Positions 8,568 through 19,529 are shown, counted from the stretch's first letter. The stretch is 64,000 nucleotides of DNA from Pseudomonas sp. ERMR1:02 (GCF_002277815.1 NZ_NKJI01000010.1:62001-126000); one strand, 5' to 3'. A program made the numbers and translations. The notes: generated by a model from the letters alone, not told the origin.

Positions 8568-10308
8568 ATGAACAAGGTATTCCGTCATTACATCCCGGCC
8601 ACGACGCTGCGGTTGCTGCCTAACCGCTGGGACTTGATCGCCCTGCCACTGGTGATCGGCTTTTTGCTGTTTTTCTCGATAGGCGCACGGGAAACCTGGG
8701 CGCCTATGTCCACCTTGCAGAGTGAAGTCATCTCGCTCGACCCGGCCAATCTGCCCGAATATGCGATGCGCACCACCCTGCGCATGCTTGCGGCGATGGC
8801 GGCGTCCCTGGTATTCACCCTGCTTTACGGAACGCTGGCGGCCAAAAGCCGACGGGCAGAGAAACTGCTGGTGCCAGTGCTGGACATCCTGCAATCGGTG
8901 CCCGTGCTGGGCTATATCTCGTTCACCGTGACGTTCTTCCTGCTGCTGTTTCCAGGGCGAGTGCTCGGCGCAGAATTCGCGGCCATTTTTGCCATCTTCA
9001 CCAGTCAGGCCTGGAACATGACGTTCAGTTTCTACCAGTCACTGCGCATGCTGCCTCGCGACCTGGAAGAAGTGTCCAGCAACCTTCAGCTGTCCGGCTG
9101 GCAAAAGTTCTGGAAGCTGGACGTACCGTTCGCCATTCCGGGACTGGTCTGGAACATGATGATGAGCATGTCGGGCGGCTGGTTCTTCGTGGTGGCTTCC
9201 GAAGCCATCACGGTCGGTGACAAGACCGTCATGCTGCCTGGTGTAGGTTCTTACCTGGCAATAGCCATCCAGCAGCAAGACCTGCATGCGGTGGGATACG
9301 TGATACTGGCGATGATCGCGGTCATCCTGATTTATGACCAATTCCTGTTCCGGCCACTGGTGGCCTGGGCCGACAAGTTCCGAATGGAAAACACCGCTTC
9401 TCAGGCAGGCGCACCGGAGTCATGGTTGCTGAAGCTGATCCAGCGCACACGGATGATCCAGCGCATCCTACGGCCCATTACCCGAACCATCGGCCGAATC
9501 GGCAACAGACGCTTCAGCCTGCCACGCTCAAAACTCACGGCCATGCAATCGAACCCCGCCACTTCACGGGTGATTGACTGGGTGTGGGGAACGGTGATTG
9601 CAGCGCTGACCCTGTACGCGCTGTACCACATCGCCCGCTACGTGGGCAGCGAGGTGACGCTCGCTGAAGTCGGGCATGTGCTTGGCTTGGGGTTGATTAC
9701 CCTGACACGGGTAGTGGTCTTGATCGTGGTTGCCTCGCTAATTTGGGTGCCGCTTGGCGTGTTGATCGGTTTGCGGCCGCACCTGGCGGAAAAAATCCAG
9801 CCGCTGGCCCAGTTCCTGGCTGCCTTTCCTGCGAACTTGCTGTTTCCGGTGTTTGTTATCGTAATTCTGCGTTACCAGCTGAACCCGGATGTCTGGCTGA
9901 GCCACTGATCGTGCTCGGTACTCAGTGGTACATCCTGTTCAACGTGATTGCCGGCGCCAGCGCGTTCCCGAACGATTTCAGGGAAGCTGCCGCCAACTTC
10001 CGCATTCGCGGCTGGCTTTGGTGGCGCAAGATCATGCTGCCCGGCATCTTCCCGTATTACGTGACAGGGGCGATCACAGCCTCTGGCGGAGCGTGGAATG
10101 CCAGCATCGTTTCCGAATTTGTTTCATGGGGACAAGACAAGGTCGTCGCTCACGGTTTGGGGCCTATATCGCCCAGAACACGGCGGCGGGTGACTTCCCG
10201 AAAATCACGCTGGGTGTGGTGGTGATGTCGCTCTTTGTCGTGGCCTTCAATCGCTCGGTATGGCGGCCGATGTACGCCATTGCTGAAAACAAACTCCGTC
10301 TGAATTAA
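8568..10308 (+). CDS. ABC transporter permease, two fused BPD domains (two frameshifts)
   Basis: When two missing bases are restored (CC near 9903 and GGGG near 10162) this is one protein of about 580 residues. It holds two binding-protein-dependent permease domains of the NitT/TauT/SsuC type, at about residues 60-270 and 360-570. Each has an EAA-type loop, e.g. LEEVSSNLQLSGWQKFWKLD in the first and REAAANFRIRGWLWWRKIML in the second. Fused permeases of this kind pair with the ATPase that follows 14 bases downstream. No substrate-binding protein gene is near. The substrate is unknown; nitrate, sulfonate and bicarbonate uptake are the functions known in the wider family. The ribosome site (AGGA, ten bases before ATG) is weak. 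Confidence 0.83.
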
Positions 10309-10322
10309 CGGGATTCGATTTC

Positions 10323-11644
10323 ATGAATACCTATACCGAACACACAAATGCATCACCCGAAATCTACTCGCTCAATAACGTGAGCCGGGCGTTTGGCAAG
10401 GGCAAGGATGAGTTGCAGGTGCTCAGCGATGTTGACCTGACGCTATGCGAAGGCGAGATTGTGGGCATGCTGGGTCGCTCCGGATCGGGAAAATCAACGT
10501 TGCTGCGCATCATTGCCGGCCTGATACAACCTTCGTCGGGCGAGGTCAAATACAACGGCGCAATGCTGACGGGGCCGGCCGAAGGCGTGGCCATGGTCTT
10601 TCAGACCTTTGCGCTGTTCCCTTGGCTGACCGTACTCGAAAACGTAGAAGCGGGCCTTCAGGCGTTACAGGTAGAACGCAAAGCAGCACGCAAGCGCGCG
10701 CTGGCCGCGATTGACCTGATCGGCCTCGATGGATTCGAAAACGCCTATCCCCGTGAGCTGTCGGGCGGGATGCGTCAACGCGTGGGCTTTGCCCGCGCCT
10801 TGGTGGTTAACCCTACGTTGTTGCTGATGGACGAGCCCTTCTCGGCTCTGGATGTATTAACCGCTGAAACCCTGCGAACCGACTTGCTGGATTTGTGGAG
10901 CGGCGAGCAGCTGCCAATCAAATCCATCCTGATCGTGACGCACAACATCGAAGAAGCTGTTTTGATGTGCGACCGCATTCTGGTTTTGTCGTCAAACCCC
11001 GGGCGAGTCGTAGCGCAAATCAAGGTGCCATTCGCCCATCCACGCAACCGGCTGGACCCGACCTTTCGCCAAATGGTCGATGACATTTATGCGTTGATGA
11101 CCGATCGGCGCAGTGCTGACGCCAGCGCCGGCAAAGCCGAGCTGAAGATGGGCAGTCCGCTGCCGGAAGTCTCCACCAACCTCTTGGCCGGCCTGATCGA
11201 AACCCTCGCTGCCGAACCCTATAACGGGTATGCGGGCCTGCCAGACGTTGCAGAACGGCGCTTATTGGAAGTGGACGACCTGTTCCCGATAGCAGAGATG
11301 TTGGAATACCTGGGGTTCGCTGAACTCAAGGGCGCCGACATCACCCTGACTGAGGCCGGCAAGTTATTCGCCGAGTACGGCACCCAGGAGCGCAAAGCCA
11401 TCTTTGCCGAGCACCTGGTCAAGCACGTGCCACTGGCCGCACGCATTCGGCAGGTATTGCAGGAGCGAACGGGCACCGGGCGCCACGGGTGCGCTTTGAA
11501 CAAGAACTGGAAGATTCGCTCACTGAGGCGTTTGTGGAGAAAACATTGGAGAGCGTGATCACTTGGGGACGATACGCTGAAATTTTCTCCTATGACGACC
11601 ATACCGAGACCTTCAGTCTGGAAGATGTCGAAGGCAGCCTATAG
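10323..11644 (+). CDS. ABC transporter ATPase with C-terminal CmpB-like domain (frameshift)
   Basis: The N-terminal 260 residues form an ABC ATPase: Walker A GRSGSGKST, Q-loop in VFQTFALFPWLT, signature LSGGMRQRV and Walker B LLLMDEPFSALD. After a linker, the C-terminal 170 residues are the AAA-associated/CmpB-type domain that goes with fused permeases of this class. The frame as sequenced stops at 11558. Restoring one G in the run near 11473 extends it to a TAG at 11644 with a sensible acidic tail (EIFSYDDHTETFSLEDVEG), for about 440 residues. It energises the permease upstream. Confidence 0.85.
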
Positions 11645-11732
11645 CCCTTCTCGCGCCATAGGGTGGCGGTCCACAACAGGGTACGATCTGCGCCCTGTTG
11701 GTGGAATGCAGTGATCGTCAGACGCTTACGGA

Positions 11733-13221
11733 TCAACGCAGCTGGAACCAGGTTGTTTTTAGCTGGGTATATTTGTCGAAAGAGTGAAGAGACAAGTCCC
11801 GACCAAAACCCGACTGTTACCGCCACCAAAAGGCACGCTGACGTCAAGCGCATCTACTGTGTTTACTGACACAGTACCCACGTTAAGAGCACGAGCTACA
11901 CGGTGAGCTCGATTGAGATCATCACTCCAGACAGACGCGGCCAGCCCATAGATGCTGTCATTTGCCATCGAAAGAGCCTGCTCCTCAGTGTCAAATGCCG
12001 TGACAGCCAATACCGGCCCGAAGACCTCGTCTCTACTCAGCGCCATGCCTTGTTGAACATCAGCAAAAATGGTTGGCTCGATGAAATTGTTTGAACCATT
12101 GAAGGTGAGCCGATTGCCCCCACACACAAGCCGGGCCCCATCTACTGATGCCTGCTCGATTGCCGAGGTGATTCGATCCGCTTGCTGAGTATCTACAATG
12201 GCTCCGGCACGACTTGCCGGATTTAGGGATCTCCTGGCATCCACTGGCTTGCCTTGGCGATCAGCAGCTCCATGAACTCGTCTTGAATCGAGCGTTGTAC
12301 GTAGAGGCGGGAGTTCGCAGAGCAGACCTCACCCTGATTGAAGAAGATGCCGAAGGCAGCCTTTTCGGCGGCCAGGTCAAGGTCTTGGCAATCCTCAAAT
12401 ACCAGGCTTGGGCTTTTTCCACCACACTCTAGCCACACCTGCTTGAGGTTCGACTGCGCTGAATATTGCATGAAATATTTGCCAACCTGAGTGGAGCCGG
12501 TAAACACCAGACAGTCCACGTCCGGGTGCAGACCCAATGCCCGACCAGCGCCCTCCCCCAAGCCTGGAACTACGTTGAAGACGCCGTCAGGAATGCCCGC
12601 TTCTTGAGCCAACTCAGCCAACTTCAGGGCGGTAGCCGGCGATTGCTCGGCAGGCTTGAGAACCACACTGTTCCCCGCCGCCAAAGCAGGCGCCAGCTTC
12701 CAGGCAGCCATGTCCAGAGGGAAGTTCCATGGGACGACAGCAGCGACCACTCCGAGTGCTTCCCTGGTTACGGTAGCCAAGGCAGACCGCGCGGTTGGCG
12801 CGACTTGGTCATATATCTTGTCTACCGCCTCACCGTACCATGCGAATACGTTTGCCGCGCCAGGCACGTCAATGTTGTATGCGTCCATAACCGGCTTGCC
12901 CATGTTGAGTGATTCGAGCAGCGCGAGCTCCTCGCGATGGGCCAGCAACAAGTCGGCCAATCGCATCAGGACTTTTTTGCGTTCAGCTGGAGCCATACGA
13001 ACCCATGGCCCTTGGTTGAAAGAACGGCGCGCTGCCCTGACAGCCAAGTCAACCTCTACATCACCGCAAGCAGTTATCTGCGCAAGAAGCTTATTCGTCG
13101 CGGGGTTTATAGAATTGAAGCTCGCCCCGGATTGAGCTGCGACCCAGCGACCGTCAATCCAGGCCTTGTCGGCAAAATTCTGTTTAGCAGCCCGCTGCTG
13201 CCAGTAGCTAAAGTCGTGCAC
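11733..13221 (-). CDS. Aldehyde dehydrogenase, PuuC/KauB-like (two frameshifts)
   Basis: With one base restored near 12228 (CCC to CCCC on the minus strand) and one near 11815, this is a 496-residue NAD-dependent aldehyde dehydrogenase. PWNFPLDMAAWKLAPALAAG, FTGSTQVGKYFM and LECGGKSP (catalytic Glu) come first; the catalytic Cys is in NQGEVCSANSR. The C-terminus ends as expected with GFGRDLSLHSFDKYTQLK. The combination resembles gamma-glutamyl-aminobutyraldehyde/4-guanidinobutyraldehyde dehydrogenases (PuuC, KauB), the step after an SpuC-like transaminase. The start is GTG at 13221 with GGAG six bases upstream. It converges with the ABC operon. Confidence 0.85.
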
Positions 13222-13538
13222 GCTCTACTCCATGATTGTTATGAGACAAGACCATGATGTTGCGGCACCCGACGATTTCGGAAAACGAGTAAAAATATGG
13301 TTTATCAGAACAAAAAACCTAACCAGCTTTGCAACGCAATTTAAACTGAACTCTTAAAGTAATTTTCGGGATTATACGTACAGAACCCGGAAACACTTGG
13401 CGTGCGCCAAAGCTATGGAGTTGCTGACGTCCCTGCCGCAACTTCGGTTCGAAGATCCGCCTTTTAATGCCAGACCACTGTTCTGAATCCTGGCGGCCGC
13501 CGTTCATCACAGTTCCAGCGTCTGGCTCGCGCTATCCA
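13222..13538. other. Intergenic region, no gene recognised
   Basis: About 317 bases. The first 150 are AT-rich and probably hold the promoter of the aldehyde dehydrogenase on the minus strand, though I see no strong hexamer pair. The rest contains short open frames without recognisable homology or ribosome sites. Confidence 0.5.
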
Positions 13539-14216
13539 CTAGCGCAACGCGGCTTTGCGAACAGCAACATACGATTGACTAAAGTCCGTGGCCCATCCAT
13601 CGAGCACACCCTTGACGTCCTCGGGCGTCATTACTTGCTTGTCGTTTTCCAGCGGCACTCCCGTGCCCTTGCGCACAACCTCCGCAACGACAGCCCCGGT
13701 CGCGCCGTCCTGGAACGACACTTCAGTGGCGATTTCACTGTCCCGATCGCGAATGCCGGTGGCAGTGCTCACGCCAGCCGCGACCAACGTGACGGGCAGC
13801 CATTCATAAAATCGCAGGCCCTGGGTACTGGCCGCGACCTGAGTGATAGCTGGCCTGACAATCAGCGTGTTCGGGCCGGGTTTGGGCACCAGCGACACCA
13901 CTTTGCCCAGCTCCTGTCGGAGAGCTGCATCGTAGTATCGGGTCACGCCCGACAGGGTACTTTGTGGAATCCTTTGCGTAGGCTGAGGCCTCGGATAAAA
14001 CTGGCTCGGCGCCAGGTAAACTGTTGTGTAACGGCCACTCGCCAACGCCGGGCTGACCCAACTCAACACCTTCTGACCCGACGGCGTCTGCCCTTCCTTA
14101 AGCACGCTGTAATCGGACAGAAACCCCGTATGCAGCTCGGCAGGTTTTTTACTGCTGCATGCCGACAGGCTTAAGGTGGCTGCAAACAACAGCGCCAGTG
14201 AGCGATTGCTATTCAT
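13539..14216 (-). CDS. DUF3313 lipoprotein
   Basis: A 225-residue protein starting at the ATG at 14216, which has a GGAAA ribosome site. It carries a lipoprotein signal: a hydrophobic stretch ending in LSLSAC, where the Cys would be lipidated. The body matches DUF3313: TGFLSDYSVLKEG, a beta strand RYTTVYLAPSQFYPR, and VSFQDGATGAVVAE. It is probably anchored in the outer membrane; its role is not known. A longer frame to 14315 would destroy the signal peptide and is rejected. The two-component genes are close by on the other strand. Confidence 0.8.
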   Translation of the reverse strand: MNSNRSLALLFAATLSLSACSSKKPAELHTGFLSDYSVLKEGQTPSGQKVLSWVSPALASGRYTTVYLAPSQFYPRPQPTQRIPQSTLSGVTRYYDAALRQELGKVVSLVPKPGPNTLIVRPAITQVAASTQGLRFYEWLPVTLVAAGVSTATGIRDRDSEIATEVSFQDGATGAVVAEVVRKGTGVPLENDKQVMTPEDVKGVLDGWATDFSQSYVAVRKAALR

Positions 14217-14256
14217 CAATGTGTTTCCTTTTTCTGCGCGATGGCGCGATCCGTTT

Positions 14257-14568
14257 TCAGGCGTAGACGTGGCTGTGCGGGGTGTTGTTGGAACACTCGA
14301 TGCGTAACTGGCCATGGGTCATGATCCAGTGGACGAGTTCGGCGGTGGGAATCGAGTGAATGTATTCCACCCAATGCGCTTCGGCCGGGCTGAAACGCTC
14401 GAAGTAGCGGCGCAATACCAGCTGGCTCTGATCGTCTGCCAGCCCCAGGCAGGTTTCCTGGAACAGGATCGGCGTATCCGGGCCCGGATTTGCAGTGCGC
14501 TGGGTCAGGATCAGTGGGCGCACGGCGCCATGCCTCTCGGTGGTAAATCCGCTGTTCATGTCCTTCAT
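14257..14568 (-). CDS. Small protein of unknown function
   Basis: A 103-residue frame starting at the ATG at 14568 after AAGGGGG. It has no signal peptide or membrane segment. The middle, around RRYFERFSPAEAHWVEYIHS, looks like a folded helical region, and the end is His-rich (NTPHSHVYA). I do not recognise a family. It lies 40 bases upstream of the DUF3313 lipoprotein on the same strand, so they may be co-transcribed. Confidence 0.5.
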   Translation of the reverse strand: MKDMNSGFTTERHGAVRPLILTQRTANPGPDTPILFQETCLGLADDQSQLVLRRYFERFSPAEAHWVEYIHSIPTAELVHWIMTHGQLRIECSNNTPHSHVYA

Positions 14569-14696
14569 GTGAGCCCCCTTGGATTGAATGAGCGCAGAGT
14601 GCCCGAGGTTTTTGCCCGACGATGTCAGGCTGATGTCCGCACAGAAGGAATGTTGCAGGATTGAAATAAATGACCCGGACTTCGAAATGGTTTTAG

Positions 14697-15440
14697 ATGC
14701 CTTCTTTTAGGTTCATGGATCCTGCAATCGTGAGCAGACTGCTGATCGTCGATGACGACGTGGAAATTCTGTCCCTGCTGAAGAAGTTCTTCGTTCAGCA
14801 TGCCTACGAGGTCGAGGTGGCCGCCCATGGCGAGGCCATGTGGGCGGCCATCGCGCAGGCGCGACCGGATACGATCATCCTCGACCTGATGCTCCCCGGT
14901 GAAGGCGGCCTGAGCCTGTGCCAGAAGGTACGGGCGCAGATGAATATCCCGATCATCATGCTCACGGCCATGGCCGAATTGAGTGATCGAATTGTCGGTC
15001 TGGAGCTGGGTGCGGACGACTACCTGACCAAGCCCTTCGCCCCTCAGGAGCTGCTGGCCCGCGTGCGCGCCTTGCAACGTCGGACCGGTGAAGTGCCCTC
15101 TCGCGGCGGCGAGCCCTCACGGCCGATCATCGCCTTCGCCGGTTGGCACCTGGATATCACCTGCCGCGAACTACGCTCGCCCGAAGGCGTGATGATCCCG
15201 ATGTCCGGTGGCGAGTTCGACTTGTTGCTGGTCTTGCTCGAGCACCCCCAGCGCATCCTCACGCGTGAACAACTGATCGATCTGACCCACGGCCAGGGGC
15301 ACGACGCCTATGATCGCAGCATCGATGTGCAGGTCAGTCGACTGCGCCGCAAGATCGAACCGGACAGCAAGCGCCCGGACCTGATCCGCACCGTACGTAA
15401 CGGAGGCTATATGTTCACCGCCAAGGTCAGCCGTTCATGA
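14697..15440 (+). CDS. OmpR/PhoB-type response regulator
   Basis: A receiver domain (LLIVDDDVEIL with the acidic pocket, IILDLMLPGEGG with the phosphorylated Asp, LTKPFAPQEL with the Lys) is followed by an OmpR-type winged helix (about residues 150-245; LTREQLIDLTHG and DVQVSRLRRKIEP). The ATG at 14715 is an alternative start closer to the conserved core. The stop overlaps the ATG of the kinase gene (ATGA), so they form one operon. Targets are unknown; the exported DUF1254 and DUF3313 neighbours are candidates. Confidence 0.92.
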   Translation: MPSFRFMDPAIVSRLLIVDDDVEILSLLKKFFVQHAYEVEVAAHGEAMWAAIAQARPDTIILDLMLPGEGGLSLCQKVRAQMNIPIIMLTAMAELSDRIVGLELGADDYLTKPFAPQELLARVRALQRRTGEVPSRGGEPSRPIIAFAGWHLDITCRELRSPEGVMIPMSGGEFDLLLVLLEHPQRILTREQLIDLTHGQGHDAYDRSIDVQVSRLRRKIEPDSKRPDLIRTVRNGGYMFTAKVSRS

Positions 15441-16779
15441 TTTGCCGGATCTTGCGTCGCGACACCCTCAGGCGCCGGATTGCCTTGACGATCGTCGCGG
15501 CCATGCTCGCCTCGCTGATGCTCAATGCCCTGTTCGTCCAGGTGGCGGGCATCTGGGCCCGTCCGCCGATCGAGCGTACCGGCCTGCTGGAGCAAATCGC
15601 CGCCACTACGCGAGTGATCGAGGCGGCCCCCGCTACCTTGCGCCCGCAGTTGACAAGTGCGGCCAGCAGCCCGACCCTCGATGTATCGTGGAAAGCGCAT
15701 CGAATCGACTTCAATCTGCCAGGCTTAGGCGCACGTTTTGAGGCCGCAAAGGTACCGGCGCTGCGGCAATTGCTCGGCGATGACCGACAGATCGAAGTGT
15801 TCAACCCCGATGACTGGGCGCAGGGCAACCCTGATGCCCACTATGTCGCTCTTGTGCGTCTGGCCGATGACAGCTGGTTGTCGTTCACGCCGCCGGAACG
15901 CAGCTGGGGCCTGAACCTTAACGTTCGGATTGCCGTGATTATTGCCCTGGGCCTGGTCGCCACCTTGCTGGTCGCCTGGCTGGCCACGCGTCAACTGGCC
16001 AATCCGTTGCAGCGCTTTGCCAATGCCGCCAGGCGCTTTGGCGGCGATCTGAGCGCCCCGCCCATCGACATCGAAGGCCCCACGAAATCCGTCAGGCAAT
16101 CATCGCTTTCAATACTATGCAGGCACAGATCCAGCATTTCATCGGTGAGCGCACGCACATGCTCGCCTCCATCTCCCATGACTTGCGCGCGCCCCTGACC
16201 CGGATGCGCCTGCGCAGCGAGTTCATGGAAGACCTGGATCATCAGCGCAAGCTGATTCGCGACATCGAAGAAATGCAATCGATGATCAACGCCGCCCTGG
16301 CGTTTTTCCGTGAAGACACGCACCTGGAGCAGTCCACTGCGTTCGATCTGTCGGAATTGCTGCAAACCATCATCGATGACTACCGCGACCAGAATATCGC
16401 TATCGATTTCACCGGCCCGGCGCACCTTGTGTACGACGGCCGACCGCTGGGCATCAAGCGGGTGATCGTCAACCTACTGGAAAACGCGGTGAAATACGGG
16501 CAGCGCCCATGCACCGCGCTGAGCCGCGACGACCATTCGATCTGCATCGAAGTCAGTGACGAGGGACCGGGTATTCCTGAAGAAGCCCTGCAACGGGTAT
16601 TCGATCCATTCTTGCGTCTCGAGACATCACGCAACCGTGACACCGGCGGGGTCGGCCTCGGTCTCTCGGCCGCCCGCGCAATCATTCGCGAACAGGGTGG
16701 AGAGCTGACCTTGCGTAATCGCAGGGGTGGCGGGTTGGTGGCAAGGGTTGAGTTGCCTGTTTGCGCGCACCGGCGTTAG
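15437..16779 (+). CDS. Sensor histidine kinase (one frameshift)
   Basis: Restoring one C in the CCCC run near 16081 gives a protein of about 447 residues. It has a first membrane helix (residues 12-32), a periplasmic sensor of about 130 residues, a second helix near 160-180 and a HAMP linker (ANPLQRFANAARRF). The H-box is SISHDLRAPLTRMR; the ATP-binding core shows NLLENAVKYG, DEGPGIPEE and GGVGLGLSAARAI. It is the partner of the response regulator whose stop codon it overlaps. The periplasmic sensor has no motif that reveals the signal. Confidence 0.88.
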
Positions 16780-16959
16780 CCGCAACGAAGCTGCGCAGGT
16801 CATCGCATGAACGCTCTCCCCTACTCACGCACTTCTCCTGAACGCAGGGGTCGATCGCTGTAGTGCGAACCGGTGATCAGGTATCGCATAAAAACAGCGT
16901 CAGCAGATCTGTGCTTATTGATACCCGACAGGCTTGGGATGATTGGTCCGAAACACGCG

Positions 16960-17988
16960 TCAATCGGCAGGCGTCGCCTCAGGAAAATGCCAGCTGCCAT
17001 CCAGCACATTCGCATGCGGTTTATACAGTCGCACCATGTAGTTCCACCCCGCAGCAACCGGCAAGCAGTTGGCGACTCCTTCATCGCAACCACCGAACTG
17101 TATGGCAATGCTGCCATCGCTTTCGCGTTTTGCGGTCAGATTATTAAGGGTGTAGATATTCTGCGGATTGCGCTCGAAGTAGCCGGCCGCGTTGTACACG
17201 CTGATGGACCAGAATCCGTCGACCGGCACGTCTTTAACTGTCAAGCCGTAACGGGTGGAGCCATCATTTCGTGTCGGCGTCACATTGAGGTAATAAGCAT
17301 CCTGAGCGGGGTTTCCGCCCCAGGCAGACGCACTGCCGATGAAATGGCGTACGGGGTCGACGTCGGCGGGTTTGCCGAACATCCCCCGCGAATCCGGTAC
17401 CGTTGCAGCCAGTGACAGCAATGAACTGCGTATCGCATCAAGGCTTGCCTGGTCCCATTGCGGAGTATCGAAACGCCCTGGGCCATTTGTCTGATCCACT
17501 TTGATCTGGTCCTGAAGTGCTTGAGCGCGCTGCATATCGTCGGCCGAAGCCGGGTCTACCAGCGTGCGTACACCCAACAGGACATAGCGTGTTCCGATCG
17601 ACTCGCGGGTGAAGTGGTATTGGCCGGGCTTGTACATCAATGGCTGGGCGTATTGATCTTCGCTGATGGCAATCAGCGAGAAATATCGCTGGCCGGCATC
17701 GGGAAGCGTGACGGTAACTGGTCCCGCGTCCAAGTCAAATACTGCCGATGAATACAGCGTGTCACGGTTCGGACGGATGACCACCTGGCTGTCGACGGGT
17801 ACCAGTTCGCGGTTGTGCACGAACTTGCCGAAGCCACCCCGCGCAACGACCCTGGTGAAGAATTTGTCGGATTCGGCGCGGACGAAATTGTCCGCCGTCA
17901 CCAGCGTGGGCATTTTCTGAGCCGCGGTTGCCAAGCACAGCGGCGCGATGAGGATGAGTGCCAGTAATGGTGCTTTTAACATGTGCAT
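16960..17988 (-). CDS. Exported DUF1254/DUF1214-type protein
   Basis: A 342-residue protein with a signal peptide (hydrophobic residues 4-21, cleavage near ATAAQ). The mature part has the DUF1254-type stretch VVIRPNRDTLYSSAVFDLD and the DUF1214-type stretch DGFWSISVYNAAGYFE followed by NPQNIYTLN. These domains are common in proteobacterial periplasmic proteins of unknown role. An AGGA lies eight bases before the ATG. It follows the longer paralogue at 18025 by 36 bases on the same strand, so the two are probably one operon. Confidence 0.8.
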   Translation of the reverse strand: MHMLKAPLLALILIAPLCLATAAQKMPTLVTADNFVRAESDKFFTRVVARGGFGKFVHNRELVPVDSQVVIRPNRDTLYSSAVFDLDAGPVTVTLPDAGQRYFSLIAISEDQYAQPLMYKPGQYHFTRESIGTRYVLLGVRTLVDPASADDMQRAQALQDQIKVDQTNGPGRFDTPQWDQASLDAIRSSLLSLAATVPDSRGMFGKPADVDPVRHFIGSASAWGGNPAQDAYYLNVTPTRNDGSTRYGLTVKDVPVDGFWSISVYNAAGYFERNPQNIYTLNNLTAKRESDGSIAIQFGGCDEGVANCLPVAAGWNYMVRLYKPHANVLDGSWHFPEATPAD

Positions 17989-18024
17989 GGTCTAGATCCT
18001 GTCGTGGTATTCGCGAGGAAGCAG

Positions 18025-19431
18025 TCAATCGATGCGCTGTACCTTCGGCGCTTGCCAGCGACCGTCAAGGGCTTCGGGTTTCGGCCAGTAGAGGCGGCCA
18101 GCGATGTAGAACGGACCGTCGGGCGCAGGCAGCCAGTTGGCTTGTTGTTCCCTGCCCGGCTGTTGATGCTGGATATACAACGTGATGCCACCATCGGCAT
18201 CGCGCTTGAGGTTGGCCAGCATCGGCGAATTGATCAGGTATCGGTTCAACGGATTGGCCACCAGCAAGCGCTGGGCGTCGTACAGGGTCAACGACCAGAA
18301 CGCGTTGACCGGAGGCAACTGCCCCGGTGCGAAGCGCAAGGTATAGCGATGAAGCGAAGCGTCCAGTTTCTGTCCGCCGGCATCGAGATAGAACGGCGGA
18401 TAAAGGGTCTCTTCCCGATCGTTACCGTAGAGGCCCGTGACGGTGGCGCGCATGCGGTACAGGTAGTTGTTGTTCAGATATTCGCGGCTGCCGAGGAAGC
18501 GCGAGGTAGAGATTTCCCCTCGGGCGACCTGTTGTCCGAGTGCGTCGAAATCCTTCCAGGCGTCGGCGATTCCGGCCTTGATCGCCTCGCGAATTTCATC
18601 TGGCCATTGGTGCTCATCGAAGGTCTGTCCGGCACCGATGCCCAGTTTTGCAAACTCCTTCATCAGCTCGTTTTCAGACGGATGTATCGGGCAGAAACCG
18701 AGGACGAAATTCAACTGGTTGAAGAACGCCAGACTGCTGCGCTCTGCTTGCGCGCTGAGTGGCACCGGGAAATCCACTGGTGGCGCCGAGTCGGGTGCCG
18801 GTTGCCCAAGGAATACGGAAAGCGGTTGGACCTTGTAGCCGGCCTGTATTCGTTTGACGTTTTCGAGGTCGTCAGGGCCCTGAAGCTGAGTGCGATAAAA
18901 GACGAAGGCGAAGCGGGTTTCGGAGCGGAACACACGGTCGATGCCCGGCGGGACTGTGCCTTTCCAATCGGGCCCGGCGAGCAGGAAAGTGCCCCCGCCA
19001 TTACCAGTCGCTCGGCTGCCGACGTAGCCAAAGTTGAATGTATAAGCATCGACAAACTGCGCCGAGTAGTAACGCCCCGCCGCCACTTTCGGCAGCGTCA
19101 GTACCAATGGCTCGTTGCGCAGGTCTGCACCCAACTGTGAGTACGGCGTGTCGGCGTTGGGCGTCGGATAGGCTTTGTCGTCAGGGGTGTAGATGCGGGC
19201 AGTGTTGTGCAGGGTGTTCCAGGGTGCCTTGAATTCCGGATGCTGCCTGTCCTGGAAGTAGGTGTACTGGACGCGATAGTTGTCCACCAGGGGAAAGCCA
19301 TAAATATAGGCTTGCCTGGCGATGACGCGAGCCTCGGACGGGGTCAGCACATCGGCAATGGACAGTTGGGCATGGGACAGCATCGCCAACAGTGCAACCA
19401 GGACGATGCGTTTCAGATTGTTCTTGTTCAC
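18025..19431 (-). CDS. Exported DUF1254-DUF1214 protein
   Basis: The best start is the GTG at 19431, with GGAG six bases upstream. It places a clean signal peptide (KRIVLVALLAMLSHAQL... cleavage after IADV region) at the N-terminus of a 468-residue protein. DUF1254 covers roughly residues 60-190 (PTPNADTPYSQLGADLR, AGRYYSAQFVDAYTFNFGYV) and DUF1214 the C-terminal 110 (NAFWSLTLYDAQRLLV, NPLNRYLI). Its partner at 16960 repeats the same two modules in a shorter protein. Function unknown; periplasmic location inferred. Confidence 0.82.
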   Translation of the reverse strand: MNKNNLKRIVLVALLAMLSHAQLSIADVLTPSEARVIARQAYIYGFPLVDNYRVQYTYFQDRQHPEFKAPWNTLHNTARIYTPDDKAYPTPNADTPYSQLGADLRNEPLVLTLPKVAAGRYYSAQFVDAYTFNFGYVGSRATGNGGGTFLLAGPDWKGTVPPGIDRVFRSETRFAFVFYRTQLQGPDDLENVKRIQAGYKVQPLSVFLGQPAPDSAPPVDFPVPLSAQAERSSLAFFNQLNFVLGFCPIHPSENELMKEFAKLGIGAGQTFDEHQWPDEIREAIKAGIADAWKDFDALGQQVARGEISTSRFLGSREYLNNNYLYRMRATVTGLYGNDREETLYPPFYLDAGGQKLDASLHRYTLRFAPGQLPPVNAFWSLTLYDAQRLLVANPLNRYLINSPMLANLKRDADGGITLYIQHQQPGREQQANWLPAPDGPFYIAGRLYWPKPEALDGRWQAPKVQRID

Positions 19432-19486
19432 GGGAAACTCCTTGTCGCAAGAGGACACGATGGTCATCCACATCGACAAAGGCTCA

Positions 19487-19505
19487 CCCCCTCCAGTCGA
19501 GGGGG
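19487..19505. repeat. C-run/G-run hairpin
   Basis: CCCCCTC and GAGGGGG around a five-base loop, between the DUF1254 and thioesterase genes. Similar hairpins recur at other gene borders in the window (about 31478, 34577, 45958, 49076). Confidence 0.55.
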
Positions 19506-19529
19506 ATCGGCCCGCCAGGCGTGTTGCAT

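Noticed and set aside
13222..13538. Small genes in the gap after the aldehyde dehydrogenase
   Set aside because: Frames of 60-70 codons exist on both strands but have no ribosome site, no motif and no consistent codon bias.
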